In this document: positions 1-6,542 of the stretch, piece by piece | How positions within the stretch are numbered: the stretch's first letter is position 1 | Layout of the letters: every line of letters starts with the position of its first letter | Assembly (NCBI GenBank): GCA_035490315.1 | Contig: DATHET010000285.1 | Span: 1 to 11,222, forward strand | Source: JADJQU01 sp035490315 | Lineage (GTDB): Bacteria; Planctomycetota; UBA1135; GCA-002686595 | Direction: 5' to 3' | Length of the DNA: 11,222 bases | Program-made: the position numbers and the translations under genes | Notes under the pieces: model-generated | Databases searched by the model: none | What the model saw: only the letters and a program-made list of their open reading frames with translations | Told to the model about the DNA's origin: nothing

Positions 1-309
1 TCCAGCGACCCGGCTGCCTTTGCCGTGGCCTGGTCGGAACTTTTCGACCGGGCCTGTCTGCCCGATCCGAGCCTGGCATCCCTGTCCGAGAGGCGCTCCA
101 GCGGGCCGCCAGGCCAACGCGCTCCGGCAGGCGCGTCAGGCCCCGGGAAGCAGGGCCCGATCCGCTCGGCGACGCCCTGGCTCGCCCTGCTGGCAAGCCT
201 TTCCGTGCTTGCCTCACTGCTCCTCGCGAAGCGGCGCAGGCCCTTGGATCCAGCCCGAAATGCTTCGAGACGGACCATGCGTTCGACCGTCGGAGTCGGC
301 TTACGCTAA
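1..309 (+). CDS. C-terminal part of a membrane protein (5' end outside window)
   Basis: The reading frame is open from the first base, so the gene begins to the left of the window; 102 residues are visible, ending in TAA. The GTG at 25 is an internal valine and not a credible start. The visible part has a short segment (DPAAFAVAWSELFDRA), then a Pro/Gly/Ser/Arg-rich linker, then one clear membrane helix (TPWLALLASLSVLASLLLA, visible residues about 58-76). That helix is followed by a basic stretch (KRRRP), which by the positive-inside rule puts the C-terminus in the cytoplasm. A large periplasmic domain with a C-terminal anchor and basic tail resembles BatA/VWA-type planctomycete membrane proteins, but no diagnostic domain is visible, so this is only a suggestion. 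The lipoprotein gene follows 6 bases after the stop and could be in the same transcript. Confidence 0.6.
   Translation, partial: SSDPAAFAVAWSELFDRACLPDPSLASLSERRSSGPPGQRAPAGASGPGKQGPIRSATPWLALLASLSVLASLLLAKRRRPLDPARNASRRTMRSTVGVGLR
302..307 (+). promoter_or_regulatory. Candidate -10 element TACGCT just before the lipoprotein gene
   Basis: TACGCT (TAnnnT pattern) overlaps the stop codon of the upstream gene and ends 8 bases before the ATG at 316. No Shine-Dalgarno sequence lies between them. This is the spacing expected for a leaderless transcript. The same hexamer occurs 9 bases before the start at 4666. No good -35 is present at normal spacing; TTCGAC at 282-287 leaves only 14 bases. It may be chance, and readthrough from the upstream gene is an alternative. 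Confidence 0.25.
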
Positions 310-315
310 ACTTCT

Positions 316-714
316 ATGGTGAAGCTCGAGCTGACTCGTTTCCTCCGCCCCTGCCTCCTGGCCCTCTTGTCCACAGGGCTTTTTGGCCTTTCCGGCTGCA
401 AGCAGCACTTCCACCCGCAGTACGCCCACGCGATCGGTGGCGGGGACATCGGCAAGGGCCAGGTGGGCAAGCGCCGGGGCTTCGCCGCGCGCCAGACGAA
501 CAACGAGCTCGGCCGCGGGTCCTCGTCGTTCGGGCGCGACCCGCTCGAAAGCCTGCTCCATGCGCCGGGCGCCAAGAAGGGCGGCGCGAAGAAATCGCCG
601 AATACCCTTCTGGGCGGTGGCCTGCGCGCTCCTCGCACTCCGCGGACCCAGAATCCGCTTTCGAGCGGCAAGCGCAACGGACTCGGCGGCGCGAACCCCT
701 TCGCGAATCGCTGA
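316..714 (+). CDS. Small basic lipoprotein of unknown function
   Basis: The protein has 132 residues. The N-terminus is a lipoprotein signal peptide: basic n-region (K3, R8, R11), a hydrophobic core (LLALLSTGLFG), and the lipobox LSGC with Cys28 as the expected lipidated residue. Lys at +2 does not match the E. coli inner-membrane retention rule. The mature part (about 105 residues) is rich in Gly, Arg, Lys, Pro, Ser and Asn, has few hydrophobic residues and looks disordered and strongly basic, with near-repeats such as NPLSSGKRNG and NPFANR at the end. It should sit on a membrane face in the periplasm and could bind an acidic polymer, but this is inference. The ATG at 316 is chosen because it starts the signal peptide. 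No Shine-Dalgarno is visible, and the upstream stop is 6 bases away. No family is recognised. It converges on the minus-strand gene ending at 736. Confidence 0.75.
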   Translation: MVKLELTRFLRPCLLALLSTGLFGLSGCKQHFHPQYAHAIGGGDIGKGQVGKRRGFAARQTNNELGRGSSSFGRDPLESLLHAPGAKKGGAKKSPNTLLGGGLRAPRTPRTQNPLSSGKRNGLGGANPFANR

Positions 715-735
715 AGCGCGCGAAGCGACGCGCCG

Positions 736-1461
736 CTACTTCGTGAGTGCGCAGATGCGCACGCGATCGCCGACCACGGCGCTCAGATTCGACTTCGCGG
801 GAAGCTCGAGACGCCAGCCGAGCTCGGTCGCGATCGGCCGCAGGAATTCGAGCTCTTCGTCGCTGGTGGTCAGCGTGGACCGCGGCGCCGCAGCCTCGAG
901 CAAGGCGCGGCAGATGGCTGTGGCCCGCGCCCGTTCTTCCTCGAGCCAGCCGCGGCCTGTCGCGAGCGGACCTCCGGCGCGCGCGTAGAGCTGGTCGTGC
1001 AGCGCGGGGAAGTGATCGGGGTCGGTGAGCACGCTGACCATCCACAGGTGATCGCAAGACGAGCGCGCGAGACTTTCGAGCGCATCGGTCGACGGCTCGG
1101 GCAGCGAGCAGCCCTGGCGCGCCGCGACCAGCTCGAGGGCACGCCGCAGCTCGCGCGTCTCCGCGCCCTCGAGGTTGAGCCAGATCACTTCGCGCTGCAG
1201 CACCAGGCGCTCGACCAGGATCGGCGCGAGCTCGGCCACCGCGGCTCCGAGATAGACGCTGCGCCGTCCCGGGCCGCGCTCGAGTCGGCTGGCGAGATCG
1301 TCCGCGAGGCGCAGTCCGCAATCGAGCATGCGCTCGCGCAGTTGCGCGTCGAAAAAATCCCGACCCTCGCCTTCGCAGTACGTCGACCCCAGGAGTTCCC
1401 AGTCGAGCTCGGCCTGGAGATCCGCGTAGACCGCGCCGAATTGCCGGACCCCTTCGTCCAC
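736..1461 (-). CDS. Hypothetical protein, Rossmann-like, last gene of an operon
   Basis: The protein has 241 residues from a GTG start at 1461, 5 bases after the stop of the flippase-like gene, so it is probably translationally coupled. The frame stays open far upstream, but that stretch is the antisense shadow of the flippase and antiporter genes. The pattern is alpha/beta: helices to about residue 62, strand SVYLG (68-72) with a degenerate glycine loop, strand VIWLNLE (92-98) ending in an acidic residue, helix about 100-115, strand HLWMVSVL (138-145) followed by TDPDHFP, helix about 173-191, strand STLTTS (195-200) followed by DEE, helix to about 215, and two C-terminal strands ending RVRICALTK. 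The order is reminiscent of a class I methyltransferase with a degraded cofactor motif, but this is inference and no family is recognised. It has no signal peptide or membrane helix, so it is likely cytoplasmic. Confidence 0.7.
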   Translation of the reverse strand: MDEGVRQFGAVYADLQAELDWELLGSTYCEGEGRDFFDAQLRERMLDCGLRLADDLASRLERGPGRRSVYLGAAVAELAPILVERLVLQREVIWLNLEGAETRELRRALELVAARQGCSLPEPSTDALESLARSSCDHLWMVSVLTDPDHFPALHDQLYARAGGPLATGRGWLEEERARATAICRALLEAAAPRSTLTTSDEELEFLRPIATELGWRLELPAKSNLSAVVGDRVRICALTK

Positions 1462-1466
1462 TCGGG

Positions 1467-2462
1467 TCAGGTTTCCTGCTCGGACACTTCGCCGTACAGC
1501 TTGGTGAACACCGTCGTCGCGACCAGGCCGAGCAGCACCGCGAACCACAGCGTGCACAAGCGTGTCAAGAGCACCGCCGTGGTCGCCTGGGTCCGCGCAG
1601 CTTCGAGCGACAGACCCGCCGCGGAATAGTGGCCGCGCAGGATCTTGCCAATCGAGAACTCGGTCATGCCCAAGCCGCCGGGAAAAATGATCAGCACGGC
1701 GCCGGCCACCGCGCCGAGCGCGTAGGCGAACACGGCCGCGAGGAAAGGAATCTGCGCTTCGCCGCCAAGAGCGTTGGCGATCAGCCAGAAGCCGGTGCAC
1801 TCCAAGCCCCAGCCGACGACCGAGATCAAGGTCGGCAACACGATCTCGCGCGGAGCGAGCAGGATGCGGGTCGACTCGAAGGAAACTTCGACCTTCTCCG
1901 ACAGCCGCCAGAGGTAGGGCGTGCGCTTGAGCACGCGCGCCGTCATGCGCGCCACGGTCCGGCTGCCGGCGAGGGCCAGACCGACTCCGCTCAGCGCCAG
2001 GGTCAGCCAGAAGATCCACTGATACTCCGGATAACTTGCGATGCCGCCGAGCGCGATCAGGATCAAGTAAGCCAGCAGATCCGTGAAGCGCTCGGCGATC
2101 ACGATCGGCGCGCTGGTGCTGATCGGCGTTCCCGCGAGTCGTTTCAACAGCCAGGACTTGAACACCTCGCCGAGCTTGCCCGGCGTGACCGAGAGGGCGA
2201 AACCCGAGAGGTAGACGAGCCACGACGCGCGCCGCTCGATGTCGATGCCGAGCAGGTCGAGGTAGCGCTGCCACTTCCAGAATCGGATGATGTAATTCGC
2301 GAGCGACAATCCGCAGGCGGCCGGCACGACCCACAGCGGCAGGTTCGCAAGCGCGTGACCGACCTTGCCCGCGTCGGCCCACAGCACGATGCCGAGGTAG
2401 ACGACGACGCCCAGCAGCACGCCGCTGAACAGACGCCGACTGAAATTCTTGGGCAGTGCCAC
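1467..2462 (-). CDS. Flippase-like integral membrane protein (LPG synthase TM-region family)
   Basis: The protein has 331 residues and about eight hydrophobic segments (for example 12-28, 43-59, 129-141, 149-165, 208-226, 238-260, 295-318). It shows the family's hallmarks: a TPGKLGEVFKS motif at 93-103, an ERFTD element at 124-128, and PGGLGMTEFSIG at 261-272. These match the UPF0104 / AglD-like family (Pfam PF03706), related to the membrane half of MprF lysyl-phosphatidylglycerol synthase. Members are thought to move or present polyprenyl- or glycerol-lipids across the inner membrane. There is no aminoacyl-transferase domain, so lipid lysylation is not supported. The start is GTG at 2462 (VALPKNFSRR) with no evident Shine-Dalgarno. 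It lies 42 bases after the antiporter-like gene and 5 bases before the hypothetical gene, so it is the middle gene of an operon. The substrate cannot be read from the sequence. Confidence 0.88.
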   Translation of the reverse strand: MALPKNFSRRLFSGVLLGVVVYLGIVLWADAGKVGHALANLPLWVVPAACGLSLANYIIRFWKWQRYLDLLGIDIERRASWLVYLSGFALSVTPGKLGEVFKSWLLKRLAGTPISTSAPIVIAERFTDLLAYLILIALGGIASYPEYQWIFWLTLALSGVGLALAGSRTVARMTARVLKRTPYLWRLSEKVEVSFESTRILLAPREIVLPTLISVVGWGLECTGFWLIANALGGEAQIPFLAAVFAYALGAVAGAVLIIFPGGLGMTEFSIGKILRGHYSAAGLSLEAARTQATTAVLLTRLCTLWFAVLLGLVATTVFTKLYGEVSEQET

Positions 2463-2504
2463 GGAGTGGATTGGCGGTGTTCGTAGGTGGAGGGAGCGAG
2501 CGGC

Positions 2505-4529
2505 TCAGGCCGGCTGGCGTTGGCTGGAGCGCGACAACCAGGCGAAGACTCCGAGCTGAACCACGGCTGCGATGGCCAGCGAGCTCCAGGGGCCGAGGCC
2601 GTACAGCCCCGCGGCGAGGAAGCTCAGGAGCAGCGCGCTCATCGTCAACACTCCATAAGGTGACTGGGTGCGCAGGTGATCGCTGTGGTCGCCGCCCGCG
2701 CCGATCGTCGCCGACAGGCTGGAGGCGGACAGGGGCGAGAGCAGTGCTCCGGCCAGGGTGCCCTCGAGCAGGGCGGCCAGGCTGACCACCGAGAACGCCA
2801 CGGGTCCATCCGAGAAACTCCCTCCCATCGCACCGGCGAGGCCGCAGCCGATCGGCACCAGCAGCGGCAGCGCGGCCCAGGCCGAGCCGAAGCAGAAGGC
2901 CGCGCCCGCCGAGAGCAGGAACAGGATCGCGGGCAGGGTCTGGGGCGCCACGCGCTCGCCGAGAGCCGCCGCGAGCACTTCGCCGGCGCCGAGTTGCGCC
3001 GACACGAAGCTCAGAGCCCAGGCTCCGATGATCAATAGGCAAGGTCGCACCGCCGCCTTCAGTCCGCGCAGGAGCGCCGCGGGCACGCCGCGTTCCGCGC
3101 CGTCGACCGAGGAGAGGGCCAGGGCCACCAGCAGGGCCGCGAGGGCCGCGACCATCGAAGTGTCCTGCTGATCCATCGCGCTCGCGAGAGCGATCCACGC
3201 GCCGACGCTGCTCGCATCGAACCCTGTCGTGAAAACTCCGCCGTCGCGCAAGCCCTGCACGAGGATGGCGAGGGCATAGACGGCGAAGGGTGCGAGCACG
3301 CGCCAGGCCTGAGGCGCCGTGCGCGGATCGGGCTCGGGGGCGGCGAACACGCGCCGCGCGCCGCGAGCGTCGGTGCCGCCGCCTTCGCGCGCGCGACGCT
3401 CGGCCGCGAGCATGGTCCCGAAGTCGCGGCCACTCACTGCGACCACCAGTCCCAGGGCCAGGCTCAACCAGCAGAAGCCGCGCCAGGGCAGCGTCGCGAG
3501 CCACAGATCACTCGGGCTCTTTCCGGATCCCGAGGCCGTGGCGGCGAGGCGGAAAGCGAAGCCCGTCCAGGGCGAGAGCAGGCAGACGCCGAGCACGGCC
3601 GTGCCGGTCGTGTCGAGCAGCCAGGCGAATTTCTCCGCGGACAGGCGCGTGCGCACGGCCGCTGTGCGCAGCATCCAGCCGAGCGCGACGTTCTTTCCGG
3701 GAGCCTCGAAGAAGGCCGCGGAGGCGCAGATCCAGGTGACCAGCTGGGCGCGCCGCGCGCTGCTCGCGCGCAGCCCGAGCCAGTGAGTCCAGCCGCCGAG
3801 TCCGCCGTTGCGCGCGGTGATCGCCCAGGTCGCGAGCAGGCAGAGCAGCGTCGCGATCGGCTTCCAGGCGCCGCTGGCGCCGAGCTCCGCGGCCAGCATG
3901 CGCACGAAATCACCGGGCAGACCGTCCCAGGATCTGGGCGTGGCGGGCGGCGTCGCGGCCAGGACGAGGACGGCGCCGAAGATCAACCCGACCAGCAGCG
4001 CGAGCAGCGGCCGGCGCCAGAGAATCACCAGCGCGCAGGCGACCAGGGCGGGCAGCAGGGCGCGGCGATCGCTCGGCGGAGCAGGGATGGAGGCGGCGAA
4101 ATGGATCGAGGGACCGCTCTGCATGTTCACGCTCAAGCGCTCGTCGCGCAGGCTGAAGAGCAGGCTGACGCCGTCGGGGATCGCGATCTGCTCGCCGCGC
4201 AGATCGAGAGCGAGCCCGCGAGCGTCCGCGGCCTGGCGCAGGGCCCAGACCACGGCTCGGCGCGCGCGCGCGTGGATCGTCAAGTCGTCGACGCCGACTT
4301 CGGGAATCGCGAGCCGCACGCCGCCCAGGGACAGGGTCGCGCCGCTCGAGAGCTTCGCGCTGGCCATGTCGAGCAGTCGATCGGCGAGCGAGGAGGAGTC
4401 GCTGGCTGCGATCGGCGCGCGCAGGAGCGCCGGAACGCGTTGCACGGCCACCGCCGCGGCATCCGTCGTCGGCAGCGCGAGCCAGAGGGCCCCCAGGAGG
4501 AGCACCGCGAGCCAGGCCTGCGGACGCAT
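2505..4529 (-). CDS. NhaC-family Na+/H+ antiporter homologue with N-terminal extension and altered ion site
   Basis: The protein has 674 residues. It begins with a signal peptide (MRPQAWLAVLLLGALWLALP), then a region of about 130 residues with no membrane segment (25-155), then a polytopic membrane domain from about 157 to 665. The membrane part follows the NhaC family (PF03553): FFEAPGKNVALG at 273-284 sits where relatives have FFDDYANxxxxG, LLDTTGTAVL at 304-313 matches the V-D-S/T-T-A-A-P-V region, GALLSPLSASSLS at 594-606 matches GDHCSPISDTTILS, and GGDHSDHLRTQSPYG at 612-626 is kept. Two Asp in the SPISDTT region and the FDD acids are replaced, so Na+/H+ exchange should not be assumed. 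The ATG at 4529 is preferred over the in-frame ATG at 4616: it starts a good signal peptide and lies about 40 bases downstream of a likely promoter, whereas 4616 is upstream of it. It is first in an operon with the flippase-like gene. Confidence 0.85.
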   Translation of the reverse strand: MRPQAWLAVLLLGALWLALPTTDAAAVAVQRVPALLRAPIAASDSSSLADRLLDMASAKLSSGATLSLGGVRLAIPEVGVDDLTIHARARRAVVWALRQAADARGLALDLRGEQIAIPDGVSLLFSLRDERLSVNMQSGPSIHFAASIPAPPSDRRALLPALVACALVILWRRPLLALLVGLIFGAVLVLAATPPATPRSWDGLPGDFVRMLAAELGASGAWKPIATLLCLLATWAITARNGGLGGWTHWLGLRASSARRAQLVTWICASAAFFEAPGKNVALGWMLRTAAVRTRLSAEKFAWLLDTTGTAVLGVCLLSPWTGFAFRLAATASGSGKSPSDLWLATLPWRGFCWLSLALGLVVAVSGRDFGTMLAAERRAREGGGTDARGARRVFAAPEPDPRTAPQAWRVLAPFAVYALAILVQGLRDGGVFTTGFDASSVGAWIALASAMDQQDTSMVAALAALLVALALSSVDGAERGVPAALLRGLKAAVRPCLLIIGAWALSFVSAQLGAGEVLAAALGERVAPQTLPAILFLLSAGAAFCFGSAWAALPLLVPIGCGLAGAMGGSFSDGPVAFSVVSLAALLEGTLAGALLSPLSASSLSATIGAGGDHSDHLRTQSPYGVLTMSALLLSFLAAGLYGLGPWSSLAIAAVVQLGVFAWLSRSSQRQPA

Positions 4530-4575
4530 CACGGCTGGTCCATCGTCATCGGCGCTGTCCTCGCATGAGCGGCGT

Positions 4576-4603
4576 ATGGTAGGGCCGCGGGAGTGGGGGA
4601 CAA
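4576..4603 (-). promoter_or_regulatory. Candidate promoter for the minus-strand antiporter-flippase operon
   Basis: Read on the minus strand, TTGTCC (4603-4598) and TACCAT (4581-4576) are separated by 16 bases. They resemble sigma-70 boxes (TTGACA and TATAAT, with four matches each). A transcript would begin near 4569 and leave a leader of about 40 bases before the ATG at 4529. This supports that start over the in-frame ATG at 4616. Promoter calling by eye in GC-rich DNA is uncertain. Confidence 0.4.
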
Positions 4604-4619
4604 GCGCGCATCGCATTGC

Positions 4620-4637
4620 CAGCGCTTGCGCGCGCTG
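4620..4637. repeat. 6-bp inverted repeat in the divergent intergenic region
   Basis: CAGCGC (4620-4625) and GCGCTG (4632-4637) are perfect inverted arms around a 6-base centre, TTGCGC. It sits in the 136-base gap between the divergent operons and covers the possible -35 of the plus-strand promoter. It could be an operator half-site pair or a chance repeat in GC-rich sequence. No regulator gene is present in the window. Confidence 0.25.
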
Positions 4638-4656
4638 ACGCCTCGGATGCTACGCT
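4626..4656 (+). promoter_or_regulatory. Candidate promoter for the asnS operon, possibly giving a leaderless transcript
   Basis: A TTGCGC at 4626-4631 and a TACGCT at 4651-4656 (preceded by TGC, extended -10-like) are 19 bases apart. The -10 ends 9 bases before the GTG at 4666, and the bases between are C-rich with no Shine-Dalgarno. This fits a transcript starting at or next to the start codon. The -35 match is weak and its spacing is long. Confidence 0.35.
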
Positions 4657-4665
4657 CCCCGCCCC

Positions 4666-5220
4666 GTGCCGCACCTGCCCTTCTCCGCACTTCAATTGCC
4701 GGTGGACTGGTCCTGGCTGGTGCTGGCGCTCCTGGGCGCCTGCGCCGTCGCCTTGTGGGTGGCGGTGGCGCGCCTGGGGGAGATCGAGAAGCGCCTCAAG
4801 AGCTTCGAGCGCAGCGAGGAAGCCTCGCCGGGCGCTGCTGCGGGCAACAAGCCGCGCGAAAACGTCGACTTGAGACGCGTCGAGCAGGTCCTGGCCGAGA
4901 TCCGCGACGGATCCAAGCGCCTGGAGGACGCGCTGTTGCGCTCGCGATCCGCCGCGCACGCGCCGGGGTCCGCCCTGGAGCTCGAGGGCGCGACGGGCGT
5001 CGACCTCGGCGAACGCGTCACCAACCGCATGCTGGCCCTCGGCTACGAGCGCATCGTGATCGTCACCCAGCGCGAGCAATTCGAAGCCATCGCCCGCAAC
5101 GGCGGCGAAGTCCAGGTCGAGGCGCGCCGCGACGGAGCGCCTTGCAAGGGCAAGGCCGTGTTCCGCGGCGGCGTGCTCACCGATGTCGCGATGCAATCCG
5201 CCTACGCCACTTTTCCCTGA
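4666..5220 (+). CDS. Membrane-anchored coiled-coil protein upstream of asnS, function unknown
   Basis: The protein has 184 residues from a GTG start (MPHLPFSALQ), the only plausible start in this frame ahead of the membrane helix. A single hydrophobic helix (WSWLVLALLGACAVALWVAV, about 15-34) is followed by a charged helical region (RLGEIEKRLKSFERSEE, then about 66-95), likely a coiled coil split by a Gly/Ala/Pro linker. A small folded C-terminal domain (about 115-182) contains GYERIVIVTQ and a beta-rich end (GEVQVEARRD, GKAVFRGGVLTDV). The charged side after the helix suggests an inner-membrane anchor with a cytoplasmic domain. Its stop is 3 bases before the asnS ATG, and no Shine-Dalgarno separates them, so the two are probably translationally coupled. 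No family is recognised. A role near translation is suggested only by position. Confidence 0.75.
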   Translation: MPHLPFSALQLPVDWSWLVLALLGACAVALWVAVARLGEIEKRLKSFERSEEASPGAAAGNKPRENVDLRRVEQVLAEIRDGSKRLEDALLRSRSAAHAPGSALELEGATGVDLGERVTNRMLALGYERIVIVTQREQFEAIARNGGEVQVEARRDGAPCKGKAVFRGGVLTDVAMQSAYATFP

Positions 5221-5223
5221 GCC

Positions 5224-6522
<1,299 letters not shown>

Positions 6523-6532
6523 GCTCCTGACC

Positions 6533-6537
6533 GAGGA
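6533..6537 (+). promoter_or_regulatory. Shine-Dalgarno of the amino-acid permease gene
   Basis: GAGGA with a 5-base spacer precedes the ATG at 6543. It is the clearest ribosome binding site in the window and fixes this start. It lies in the 20-base gap after asnS, which fits independent ribosome loading on a shared asnS-permease mRNA. Confidence 0.7.
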
Positions 6538-6542
6538 AGCCG

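Noticed and set aside
716..733. GCGCG/CGCGC hairpin between the convergent genes ending at 714 and 736
   Set aside because: The 5-bp stem is expected by chance in such GC-rich DNA and there is no T-run on either side, so it is not called as a terminator.
1467..2462. MprF-type lysyl-phosphatidylglycerol synthase
   Set aside because: Only the membrane flippase-like part is present. The soluble aminoacyl-transferase domain is absent, so lipid lysylation is not supported.
1462..3504. Upstream extension of the 736-1461 frame to give a 922-residue protein
   Set aside because: The extended part is Arg/Gly/Ala-rich shadow sequence overlapping the flippase-like and antiporter-like genes. The plausible protein begins at the GTG at 1461.
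4530..4616. ATG at 4616 as the start of the NhaC-like gene
   Set aside because: It adds 29 residues of polar sequence ahead of a complete signal peptide and lies upstream of the likely promoter.
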